23,039 bases of DNA from a virus. Below, one piece after another: positions 14,105 through 21,331 of the stretch (the first letter of the stretch is position 1; the number at the start of each line of letters is the position of its first letter). The stretch is from the IMG/VR virus record IMGVR_UViG_3300044546_000430, positions 1-23,039 of that record, one strand, 5' to 3'. The translations under genes and the position numbers were made by a program. The notes under the pieces were generated by a model. That model did no database searches and was not told the origin of the DNA. It saw nothing but the letters and a program-made list of their open reading frames with translations.

Positions 14105-16383
14105 TTGCGTCCATCCTGCCGCATATCAAGCCTTGGAACCCCGAGACGCCAAGATACATTAATAACATCACTCTCAACACGGAGGGCCACAGACCTCGCG
14201 CGAAGTCGTGTAAACACTTGGTTGGTGAATCTATTCACGTTCAGTGTTGCGGCACTATTCCTCTGCACATCCCGTTCATCACCAACACCAATTTCTCCAC
14301 CCGGATAATCCTGTGGCTTAATGGTGAACTTAACAATAGGCTGAGTGCCGTTGTTGGTTGTGGAGTTGCGGAATGTTAAATCAGGGATGACGCGATTGAT
14401 GAATAGGAAGTTGTTTCCATCCTCGATTTCAATCGGGCTGGACTGGATATAGGCATTGATTGGGGATGCGGGGCTTGTGGAGCCATCATCGAAGCCCGTC
14501 TCTTGATTATAGAGATATCCATCAGGGCTCACAGAGCGCGGGGTCGGGTGTGTGCGCCTGTCAATCCATGCCGTTCTCGCCATAGACCCATAATACCACG
14601 CACCCTCCGCATAGTTGTAAACAACATAACGGTCAACTTCGCGGAAGCCGGGAGTCCCGCCTTGGCTCTCAGAAGGGTAGAACCAGATGATCTCATTGTT
14701 GCCGGAATCGGCTGAGCAATAAACCTTATCGCCATCATCTTTGCTGAGATCAAGAAACACATAATCCCTGACGGTGCAGGGCATGGGCTCAACCTTACCA
14801 TTGTAGGCGTAGAAGTTGTTTGTGCCCATCCAGTACGCAACCGCACCAGTCACGATCTTGGCGTTCGGGCCGATAATATCAAAATTGGTGCCGACAAGAT
14901 TGAATCCATATCCTGTCGGAGGGCCAACATAAGTCATCGTGTAGAGCGATGAATCGGTCCAGATAAGGATCTCTTCGCGGTTCTGGATTGCGGTAACGAT
15001 ATAAGACCCCGAAGAAAGCCGTTGCTCACCGGATGTCTTTGTCGTGTCGGCAATGTCCCAGTTTGTGGGGTCAGAAGAATCAGACCACCTGATAATCATT
15101 GGGTCTTGTCCCTGCGTCACATCATATGGATTGCAGCCATATGCAATGATCTGACGGTTCTGGTCCGACACCATGACTTCAGCGGCCACATATGGAAGAT
15201 ACTTCTTCGCATATGCAGACCCAAGATTGCTAAGACTCACTGCGGGGCCGTCATCATCGGTGATATCCCAGTAAATGATGGAAGATGTAAACGCATAAGC
15301 GCCTGTGCCGCTAGAAGCGCTCGAAGTGGCTGTGTTCGCCACGGTGAAACTGTAGGCGTTGGCATTCACAACCGTGATTGTCTGAGTGCCGTTAAGTTGG
15401 CTTGCCGGGATGCCCCCGATCTCGCTTGTGACATTCCCAATAATAATCGCATTGCCATTTGAGAACGCATGGTTGGCCTGCGTAACGGTGATCACATTGC
15501 TTGTGTTTGTTGTGGCGATTGGATTATTGCCGAGAACATAACTATTGGTGAGGTCACGCGGACAGGCAATCATGTCCTCGCCGTAGTTGTCCACTGTCCA
15601 TAGGCCGCTGTAATATGTCGTGAGGGTTGTTGCGGGGCCGAATCCCCAACCATAGGAACCAGATATGCCGCCCCACGGGCCAGAACCCCAGCCTTCAAAA
15701 ACGGCTGTCTGAGCAATGCCGGGATGGAACTGATACTTTACAACCACACTTGAACCACCGCCAGAGCCTGTGGCCGTTGCATATCCCGTTGTCACAACGG
15801 CGTATGTATCGCTGTCTATGACTTGGAAGATCACGAACTCTTGATTTATTTGAGATGCTGTGATGCCATTTACACTTGTCGAGCCGGAGATCGTTATGTA
15901 ATCACCAGCAACTGCGCCATGATTTACGTCAGTGATAACGATAATATTCGGCTGTTCAATGTCTGACTGAGCGGTTCGGATGTAATAATTATTTGCTGTG
16001 AAATCAATTGCAAAGCCAACAACATTTTCGCCAAGAAGCTCTTCAGAACTATTCCCTGCATTTGTGTAAATTGGATTCGAGGAGAGGCTTGCAGTGCGGC
16101 GAAGCGGGGTAATATCAACAATGCTCGATGTGTTATCAACATAGAACTTGATATTCGTCGGGCAGGCAAGATACTGAGTGCCGATCAAACTCGACCAATC
16201 ATACATCTTTCGGCACTTCCCGATAAGAGCTTCCTGATTGGCGTAGATCCTTGTCCAGCCGCCAATCTTCTCGGGCAAGCCATTTCTGAAGCGAATATAA
16301 TCGGAATCAAACCAACCACCGCTGTTTGCGTAGTTGGTTGAGTCTCGATTAATACCCGGCTGTAATTTGATTTTGGCGAGCAT
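14101..16383 (-). CDS. Tail hub/nozzle protein (P22 gp10 / T7 gp12 type)
   Basis: This 760-residue protein begins MLAKIKLQPGINRDSTNYANSGGWFDSDYIRFRNGLPEKIGGW. That is characteristic of podophage tail hub or DNA-stabilisation proteins (P22 gp10-like, equivalent to tail tubular protein B). The second half has beta-propeller-like Trp/Tyr-rich strands (RWSDSSDPTNWDIADT, ILIWTDSSLYTMTYVG, YWMGTNNFYAYNGKV, WYYGSMARTAWIDRR), consistent with the family. Two homologous beta domains at residues 146-215 and 297-366 appear inserted into the fold. The leader reads TAAGGGCATTTAA before the ATG, where TAA is the stop of the upstream gene. It should form the distal tail tube below the adaptor. Confidence 0.8.
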   Translation of the reverse strand: MLAKIKLQPGINRDSTNYANSGGWFDSDYIRFRNGLPEKIGGWTRIYANQEALIGKCRKMYDWSSLIGTQYLACPTNIKFYVDNTSSIVDITPLRRTASLSSNPIYTNAGNSSEELLGENVVGFAIDFTANNYYIRTAQSDIEQPNIIVITDVNHGAVAGDYITISGSTSVNGITASQINQEFVIFQVIDSDTYAVVTTGYATATGSGGGSSVVVKYQFHPGIAQTAVFEGWGSGPWGGISGSYGWGFGPATTLTTYYSGLWTVDNYGEDMIACPRDLTNSYVLGNNPIATTNTSNVITVTQANHAFSNGNAIIIGNVTSEIGGIPASQLNGTQTITVVNANAYSFTVANTATSSASSGTGAYAFTSSIIYWDITDDDGPAVSLSNLGSAYAKKYLPYVAAEVMVSDQNRQIIAYGCNPYDVTQGQDPMIIRWSDSSDPTNWDIADTTKTSGEQRLSSGSYIVTAIQNREEILIWTDSSLYTMTYVGPPTGYGFNLVGTNFDIIGPNAKIVTGAVAYWMGTNNFYAYNGKVEPMPCTVRDYVFLDLSKDDGDKVYCSADSGNNEIIWFYPSESQGGTPGFREVDRYVVYNYAEGAWYYGSMARTAWIDRRTHPTPRSVSPDGYLYNQETGFDDGSTSPASPINAYIQSSPIEIEDGNNFLFINRVIPDLTFRNSTTNNGTQPIVKFTIKPQDYPGGEIGVGDERDVQRNSAATLNVNRFTNQVFTRLRARSVALRVESDVINVSWRLGVPRLDMRQDGRK

Positions 16384-16393
16384 TTAAATGCCC

Positions 16394-16750
16394 TTAAGAA
16401 AGGTTCTTCAGTTTGTAGAGGGTTTTGAGGTAGATGGCCACGATCTCATCAAGGATGTTTTCGAGTGCCGGGACACCATGACCGATCTTGGCGCGGTTAC
16501 GGGAAATCCAGTTGGCGTCATCTGTGAGGCACTTGATGATCTCCACGGACTCATCCTTGCAGGACAGATCAACATGACCAACGATGCCCTTCGAGCCCTG
16601 ACAAGCCTCTACAAGCTTGTCGAGGGCGTCGATAAGGTCATCATAAAACGATCCAAGAGCCTTATGCTCAGCATAGGATTTCGTCTTCCAATGGGCGAGA
16701 TGTGCTTGGTTGCGAGTCCGGAAGACCATTGCGATGAGTTCTTCGATCAT
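16394..16750 (-). CDS. DUF5856-like / Dps-like helical phage protein
   Basis: This 118-residue all-helical protein has the signature RNQAHLAHWKTKSYAEHKAL followed by GSFYDDLIDALDKLVEACQG. I associate this with the phage DUF5856 group and, more loosely, with the Dps/ferritin four-helix family. H17, H20, H29, D37, D38 and E48 are in positions reminiscent of a di-iron or metal site, but the spacing (H20 to H29) is shorter than in Dps, so ferroxidase activity is not established. It sits in the tail cassette between the 73-aa protein and the hub, with a good leader (GGGAG, 8 nt before ATG). It may be a virion-borne protective protein or an assembly factor. Confidence 0.65.
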   Translation of the reverse strand: MIEELIAMVFRTRNQAHLAHWKTKSYAEHKALGSFYDDLIDALDKLVEACQGSKGIVGHVDLSCKDESVEIIKCLTDDANWISRNRAKIGHGVPALENILDEIVAIYLKTLYKLKNLS

Positions 16751-16764
16751 TTTTTATTCTCCCA

Positions 16765-16986
16765 TCACCCTTCGGAAGTAACGCTGTTCCAGAGTTCAAC
16801 ATATGGTTCAACAAAGGAAAAATCACTAATCCATAAGCGTTCTCCGCGATGGACTTCAACCCATCCACGGTCATCTTGCCATTGAATAACGCGCCAGTTG
16901 GGATCAACATCTTGAAATACAAAGTTTGACTTTGGGATGAGATCAACAAGGATAAGGCTATCTTCAAATACAACTGTGACCTTCAT
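16765..16986 (-). CDS. Small acidic protein following the tail fibre (73 aa)
   Basis: This 73-residue protein begins MKVTVVFEDSLILVDLIPKS and contains WRVIQWQDDRGWVEVHRGERLW. Small beta-rich proteins of this shape (an opening strand, then W-x-V-x-W/Q-W-x-x-x-x-G-x-V/I-E) commonly lie just after tail fibre genes in aquatic phages and may be fibre assembly factors; this is an analogy. Its leader is TAAGG, 7 nt, ATG, with the TAA being the fibre stop. Confidence 0.55.
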   Translation of the reverse strand: MKVTVVFEDSLILVDLIPKSNFVFQDVDPNWRVIQWQDDRGWVEVHRGERLWISDFSFVEPYVELWNSVTSEG

Positions 16987-16995
16987 TGTGATACC

Positions 16996-18999
16996 TTACG
17001 TCTTGATAATGTAATTTAAGATAAATGTCGGTTGCACGTTATTGTGAGCCGTACTAGAGCCAGAACTAGCAGTGTTCGCGGTGTAGTTAGCGGACTGGAT
17101 ACTTGTGCCGATAACACCAGTTGCACCACCGCCAGTGTCACTGGTGTAAAATGCTGGGTGAGAGTGTGAAGCAAGCTCCGCCGTGGTCAGTGTGTGCGTC
17201 TCTGCTCCGCCAGCAGCACCAAGAATGTCACCGTCAACTCCGCCGGAGAGTCCTGTGAGCCGATTGGCAGAAGTGCCGCCCATATCGTCTTCACCCGCAA
17301 CAACGCGGCCACGAAGATCAGGAAGATTAAACGTGGTAGATCCATCACCAGAGCCGTAAGTCGTGCCGACCACCGCAAAAAGAGCCGCATAGGTTGCGCG
17401 ACTTATTGCTTGTCCAAAGCATAGAAGCCACCCGGTGGGGGCTGATGTTCCTGCATACGGTATTACAGAGGCAACAGGGACGCCACTTGCCGCCTGCCAA
17501 GTAGGTAGAGCAGCAGCACCATTTGATGTCAAAACATCTCCAGAGGAACCAAGCCCCGAGACGCTTTGAAGCGCGCTTGTAGAGGTTGTACCACCCGCAA
17601 TAACTGAATAGGCTGTAAAGCTTGACACACCAGTGCCGCCATCAGATACGGTCATATCTGTTACGCCAGTTATGGAGCCGCCAGTAATGCTTACTGCGTT
17701 CGCATCCTGTGTCGCGATTGTGCCGAGACCAAGTGTAGTGCGCTGAGCAGAGGCATCTGCGTCATCGATAAGAGCCGCGCCAGCAACAGAGACTGTCACG
17801 TTCGAGGCGGAGATATCAAGCGTTCTATTTGATGCCGCGCTAGTAGTTAATGTCAGCACTGTGTTGGCTGTGAGGTTAGATCCCACAGCTATCGTCATCA
17901 CGTTCGAAGCGTCAGCGTCCCTGATCGAGATGCCGGAAGCATTCGCAACAATTGTACCGCCCGTGATTGCAACAGCGTTGGCGTTCTGTGTGCCAAGCGT
18001 ACCGACTCCAAGGTTGGTTCTTGCAGTCGCTGCATCAGATGCCCCAGTGCCGCCGTCAGCAACAGCAAGATCTGTAATGCCAGTTATCGATCCACCAGTG
18101 ATCGAAACGGCGTTTGCGTTTTGCGTGGAAATCGTTCCGAGGCCGAGCGTAGTGCGCTGAGCGGAAGCGTCAGCATCGTCAATGAGTGCGGCACCAGCAG
18201 TGGAGATTGTCACATTTGATGCAGAGATATCGAGAGTTCTATTCGATGTGGCACCAGTTGTGAGTGTAAGGATTGTGTTCGCTGTGAGGTTCGATCCAAC
18301 AGCAATCGAAAGGATATTCGAGCCATCGCTATCTCTCACACTCAGGCTGGAGGCATTCGCGATAACGGACACGTTTGATATCGATGTATTTGATACAGTG
18401 ACGCCCGCCACAGTACCGCCAGTGATCGCAACGGCGTTTGCGTTCTGGGTTCCAATCGTTCCGATCCCGAGATTGGTTCTTGCCGTTGTAGCGTCAGAAG
18501 CACCAGTGCCACCATCTGCAACAGCAAGGTCTGTGATACCTATGATACTGCCGCCAGTGATGGCTACATTGTTGGCATCTTGGATTGCGATAGACCCTGT
18601 GATGGAGCGGGCGTCCGTTCCGTCAACATAAATAAATTCGATAATGCCATTGGGGACAGTTACGCCCGTCTGACCACTCACTTTGAAAACAACCGACTGA
18701 CCGCCAGTGGTGGCGTTCTTCACGACATAGAGCTTTTCAATCGCGGGGCAGATCACATTGCGAGTGGCTGTAAGAGCCCCCGTAAGGTTGATGACCATGT
18801 TGCGGGACTGGTCTGCGGAGCCGTTGCTTGTTGTGAGGGTGGTGTCGGCGACATCCGACACGGTGACAGACACATAGCCGCCAATAGCTTCCTCAAGAAG
18901 AGTGCCGAGGTTTGTGTTGGTGGTGGAGCCCCATGTGCCCTGCTGTTCACCAGTGGTGATGAGTTCAAGGCGAAGATTGGGAGAATAAGTTGATGCCAT
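16996..18999 (-). CDS. Tail fibre / tail collar-domain protein
   Basis: This 667-residue protein starts MASTYSPNLRLELITTGEQQGTWG, a conserved N-terminal tail-attachment module of many aquatic phage fibres (1-140). Residues 141-450 are a Thr/Ser/Asn/Ala/Gly-rich repetitive shaft, with (D/N)ANAV(A/S)ITGGS and DGGTG(A/V)S units and a large internal duplication. Residues 508-570 are a phage tail collar domain (PVASVIPYAGTSAPTGWLLC ... FNLPDLRGRVVAG). The C-terminus has TAELASHSHPAF, where the HxH is typical of trimeric fibre tips that bind metal, and it ends QPTFILNYIIKT as collar-domain proteins usually do. It should bind the host receptor. It starts 1 nt after the stop of the 56-aa gene. Confidence 0.9.
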   Translation of the reverse strand: MASTYSPNLRLELITTGEQQGTWGSTTNTNLGTLLEEAIGGYVSVTVSDVADTTLTTSNGSADQSRNMVINLTGALTATRNVICPAIEKLYVVKNATTGGQSVVFKVSGQTGVTVPNGIIEFIYVDGTDARSITGSIAIQDANNVAITGGSIIGITDLAVADGGTGASDATTARTNLGIGTIGTQNANAVAITGGTVAGVTVSNTSISNVSVIANASSLSVRDSDGSNILSIAVGSNLTANTILTLTTGATSNRTLDISASNVTISTAGAALIDDADASAQRTTLGLGTISTQNANAVSITGGSITGITDLAVADGGTGASDAATARTNLGVGTLGTQNANAVAITGGTIVANASGISIRDADASNVMTIAVGSNLTANTVLTLTTSAASNRTLDISASNVTVSVAGAALIDDADASAQRTTLGLGTIATQDANAVSITGGSITGVTDMTVSDGGTGVSSFTAYSVIAGGTTSTSALQSVSGLGSSGDVLTSNGAAALPTWQAASGVPVASVIPYAGTSAPTGWLLCFGQAISRATYAALFAVVGTTYGSGDGSTTFNLPDLRGRVVAGEDDMGGTSANRLTGLSGGVDGDILGAAGGAETHTLTTAELASHSHPAFYTSDTGGGATGVIGTSIQSANYTANTASSGSSTAHNNVQPTFILNYIIKT
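17656..18537 (-). repeat. Imperfect large tandem duplication in the tail fibre shaft
   Basis: Residues 155-196 match 309-350 (TDLAVADGGTGASDA..ARTNLG). Residues 213-310 match 350-448 (ANASxxSxRDxDxSNxxxIAVGSNLTANT, then DISASNV and ALIDDADASAQRTTLGLGTI). The first copy carries about 17 extra residues (VAGVTVSNTSISNVSV). The shaft therefore contains about 1.9 copies of a 140-155-residue unit. Confidence 0.85.
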
Positions 19000-19000
19000 G

Positions 19001-19171
19001 TCAGGTTACCACGGGGTTCCAGTTTGGAGTTTGGGTGTCGATTACAGAAACCCAGTTCGGGGTTTGATCTGTCGGAATTTCGTAAAAAAATGGAATGTCA
19101 AAGTTTACGATTACTGTGTTGGCAAGAAAGTCTATTTCCATACCCTTTTCGTAGACTTCCTTCCAAACCAT
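19001..19171 (-). CDS. 56-residue hypothetical tail-cassette protein
   Basis: The frame starts at ATG 19171, preceded by TTAGGATTGTTTAAAC in which AGGA is a Shine-Dalgarno core, and ends with TGA at 19001-19003. It reads MVWKEVYEKGMEIDFLANTV and ends DTQTPNWNPVVT. QTPNW appears twice (residues 37-41 and 47-51), a small internal repeat. The gene fits the 174-nt space between two tail genes, with 2 nt and 1 nt gaps. No family recognised. Confidence 0.65.
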   Translation of the reverse strand: MVWKEVYEKGMEIDFLANTVIVNFDIPFFYEIPTDQTPNWVSVIDTQTPNWNPVVT

Positions 19172-19173
19172 GT

Positions 19174-19599
19174 TTAAACAATCCTAATAATGGCAGATGA
19201 AGCATTCGCCGTTGGGAAGATGATTTCAAATGTGGCGTTGCTTACAGACTGGTCAGAGCCAAAGGCCAGAGAGGTAACAGATGCGTTCGCCGCATTTGCG
19301 TTGTAAATCAAAGCCCCGTTCGCCGTGAATGTTGCGGCGGGCCAAGAGACAGTCTGAAATGTTGCGTATGCAGTTGTGCCGGATGTTGTCGGGTCCACGT
19401 TTGTGAGTGTGGTGCCACCAGCAGTGTAGCCAGCACCAGTGATTTCCCCCACCGCAGTGTAGGCTGTTGTTTCTGCCCCGATAACAGCGGAAGATGCGTA
19501 GAGCGCAATCTTGAATGTGTCGCCCCCGGCAGCACTGAAATTATGCTTGCCCTCAAGAAGTTGCTTCTTGAAACTGGTTGTTAGTGCCGTGGATATCAT
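19174..19599 (-). CDS. Minor tail/virion protein (141 aa)
   Basis: This 141-residue, Thr/Ala/Gly-rich beta protein begins ISTALTTSFKKQLLEGKHNF, followed by DTFKIALYASSAVIG, EITGAGYTAGG, FTANGALIYN and FEIIFPTANASSAIIRI. I recognise this as a common structural protein of aquatic siphophages and podophages, encoded near tail fibres. No enzymatic motif is present. The upstream region has GTGAAG as a Shine-Dalgarno. The stop TAA forms part of the leader of the next gene. It is probably a fibre-adaptor or decoration component; the precise position in the virion is unknown. Confidence 0.7.
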   Translation of the reverse strand: MISTALTTSFKKQLLEGKHNFSAAGGDTFKIALYASSAVIGAETTAYTAVGEITGAGYTAGGTTLTNVDPTTSGTTAYATFQTVSWPAATFTANGALIYNANAANASVTSLAFGSDQSVSNATFEIIFPTANASSAIIRIV

Positions 19600-19608
19600 G
19601 TTGCTTCA

Positions 19609-20253
19609 CTAATTTGGAGTTATGCGGGGTTCTGAATTCCGATAAGTGTCGGAACGGTTACGGCCTTCACCGATAACCTTGAGAGCCTCGATAGCTTCCT
19701 TGTATCTTCCCGCATAGAGCGAAATAAGATCCGCTTCACCCTTTAGGTAGGAATAAGCCTCGAATAAACATCCATACAAAAGGGCGGTTTCGGCGTTCTC
19801 GCTCAGCCATGTGCCGGATGTTGCCTCCACAATCGACTGAGGCTCATAGAAGTAATGAAGCTCAACCTCGTAGTTCGAGTTCGGCGGGGGTGCGAGAATG
19901 ATCGTGTCGTTATCGAAGAGAGAGTAGTAGCGCGGCACACCAGTGGTGGTGGTTAAAGGGTAGGCTTCGCGCATGAACGCCACATCTTTCGGCAGGAGGT
20001 ATTCATAATTGCCATTGTTATTCACAGCAATTGAATATGTGGCGAGGTAGTCTGTCGGAGTAGAGAGGTAGCGGTTTCCGCTCGATAATGTCCCCGTCAC
20101 GTTCTTCTTGAGAACAGGGATCTGCACATCATAATAGATACGTTGCTCCGCCTGCCGAATGATTGTGTTCATATCGGCAGTCGGGATACCATTGGCATCT
20201 GTCTGGAGATACCCGTGGATAGCGTCTACAAGCTGTGCGTAGGTGAAGGACAT
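19609..20253 (-). CDS. Tail adaptor / head-tail connector protein (SU10-adaptor-like)
   Basis: This 214-residue protein has an N-terminal helix pair (FTYAQLVDAIHGYLQ, MNTIIRQAEQRIYYDVQIP), a beta middle (LSTPTDYLATYSIAV, GVPRYYSLFDNDTIILAPPPNSNYEVELHYFYEP) and a C-terminal helical bundle (AETALLYGCLFEAYSYLKGEADLISLYAGRYKEAI). This is the pattern of phage adaptor proteins of the SU10/gp9 type and related P22 gp4-like connectors, which sit between portal and tail. A second adaptor-like gene of similar layout is encoded at 21331-22032. The leader (CAGGG, 6 nt, ATG) lies inside the end of the 55-aa gene. Confidence 0.7.
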   Translation of the reverse strand: MSFTYAQLVDAIHGYLQTDANGIPTADMNTIIRQAEQRIYYDVQIPVLKKNVTGTLSSGNRYLSTPTDYLATYSIAVNNNGNYEYLLPKDVAFMREAYPLTTTTGVPRYYSLFDNDTIILAPPPNSNYEVELHYFYEPQSIVEATSGTWLSENAETALLYGCLFEAYSYLKGEADLISLYAGRYKEAIEALKVIGEGRNRSDTYRNSEPRITPN

Positions 20254-20254
20254 A

Positions 20255-20422
20255 TTAGCCCTGCTTCTCCGAGATCTTCAAACCCCGTGTGGCAGCGCCA
20301 CCGCCACGCATCTTGAGCGGCTTCTTGAGCACTTTCATATTGCCCACATTCACACCCCGCCTCATGCCATTCTCAACTGTGGCATCGGAGGGAAGCTTGA
20401 GCCGTGCGTTCTGCTTTGCCAT
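20255..20422 (-). CDS. 55-residue basic protein with GGAATRG motif
   Basis: The frame starts at ATG 20422 within a TAATG overlap with the upstream stop and ends with TAA at 20255-20257, 1 nt before the adaptor start. The product begins MAKQNARLKLPSDATVENGM and ends MRGGGAATRGLKISEKQG. It is basic and glycine-rich. Short proteins with a C-terminal GxGAAT(K/R)G motif are frequent in virion modules of aquatic phages; their role is unknown to me. Confidence 0.7.
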   Translation of the reverse strand: MAKQNARLKLPSDATVENGMRRGVNVGNMKVLKKPLKMRGGGAATRGLKISEKQG

Positions 20423-20955
20423 TATACCATCTTCCCCTTGCTCTTACCGCGCTGAGCGCAGCCATTTGCCTTCACAAGGCCACCCTTGGCGAGAGCCATG
20501 CCAATGCCCTTACGAGCAAGGCCACCGCCCTTCATGCCAGCCTTACGGGCCATCATGCCGCCCATCTTGGGCATACCGGGGTACTCTGTACCCTTACCAG
20601 CCCGCCCCATCATGCTCATCAAGCGATCCCGAATCTGACCGGGAATCTTCTTGCCTTCTGGGCGCATGGGCGGGACAACAACACCATCCCGGCCCTGAAC
20701 AGGAACACCACCGCCACCACGAACGGGCATAGCATTGCTGAGCGCATCGCTCATGGGTCCCTTACCACGGCCATAAGGAGCGGCGCGGGCCATGCCGCCA
20801 TCCATCATCCGCTTCATCTTCTTTTTCTTCTTCGGCACGGTTGTGACAGTGCCGGAGCCAACATAGTCGCCAGACTTGGGCTCTGTGCGCTCAATAAGCG
20901 CCTTCATGGATTTGGTCTGTTCCTTTGTGTAGCCGATGGGCTTCTTCTTATCCAT
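20422..20955 (-). CDS. Gly/Lys/Met-rich basic virion-cassette protein (177 aa)
   Basis: I place the start at ATG 20955 (MDKKKPIGYTKEQTKSM): it has AGAAAGAGAAC upstream and lies just past the stop of the previous gene, whereas the longer frame back to 21072 would run deep into that gene. The protein is extremely basic with Gly and Met runs (VPKKKKKMKRMM, PKMGGMMARKAGMKGGGLARKG). It ends LVKANGCAQRGKSKGKMV, a C-terminal signature common to small proteins in aquatic phage structural modules. It probably binds nucleic acid or membrane or is packaged; no direct evidence. Confidence 0.7.
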   Translation of the reverse strand: MDKKKPIGYTKEQTKSMKALIERTEPKSGDYVGSGTVTTVPKKKKKMKRMMDGGMARAAPYGRGKGPMSDALSNAMPVRGGGGVPVQGRDGVVVPPMRPEGKKIPGQIRDRLMSMMGRAGKGTEYPGMPKMGGMMARKAGMKGGGLARKGIGMALAKGGLVKANGCAQRGKSKGKMV

Positions 20956-20974
20956 TTTGTTCTCTTTCTTTTTA

Positions 20975-21331
20975 TTACATCTCACCTGAGTAGGTGACTT
21001 GGCTCTTAACGCCATTAATAACAAGAGAGATAATCCCAACCTGTCCTGTGGCGTAAACTGCGGGGTTTCCAACGGGGTTCCAGCCCCAAAGCTCTCGGCT
21101 TTCTACCTGAGCAGTGTCTGGGCGGGGATTAAGAAGCGCAATCGGGTCATTGATCGGAACGCGGCCAATGAAGTACTGCGGATGGTCCTTGTCGAGGCAA
21201 TAGGGGCAGTTCTTGATGTTTGTGGCTCGGCCTGCAACTATTTGAATTTTTAGGTCCTTGAGATCATACCTCTGGTTGCACGTGTCACAGAATGCAAAAC
21301 TCCATTTTCCTTTCGCATAGGGGACACTCAT
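20975..21331 (-). CDS. Zinc-ribbon protein in the tail cassette (118 aa)
   Basis: This 118-residue protein has two CxxC knuckles, C15-DT-C18 and C42-PY-C45, in the contexts FAFCDTCNQRYDLKDL and NIKNCPYCLDKDH, a clear zinc-ribbon pattern. The C-terminal half (RPDTAQVESRELWGWNPVGN, GQVGIISLVINGVK) is beta-rich and resembles a structural rather than regulatory domain. The start overlaps the first adaptor stop as TAATG, so it is coupled to adaptor synthesis. It is possibly a tail or neck completion protein stabilised by zinc; the function is not known. Confidence 0.65.
   Translation of the reverse strand: MSVPYAKGKWSFAFCDTCNQRYDLKDLKIQIVAGRATNIKNCPYCLDKDHPQYFIGRVPINDPIALLNPRPDTAQVESRELWGWNPVGNPAVYATGQVGIISLVINGVKSQVTYSGEM

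Noticed and set aside
16388-16885. 165-codon + strand frame antisense to the DUF5856-like and 73-aa genes
   Set aside because: The - strand frames give recognisable family signatures and fit the gapless operon; the + strand product has no recognisable features.
20956-21072. Upstream extension of the Gly/Lys/Met-rich gene to an ATG at 21072
   Set aside because: It would overlap most of the 3' end of the zinc-ribbon gene; the ATG at 20955 has a ribosome site right after that gene's stop and a natural MDKKK start.
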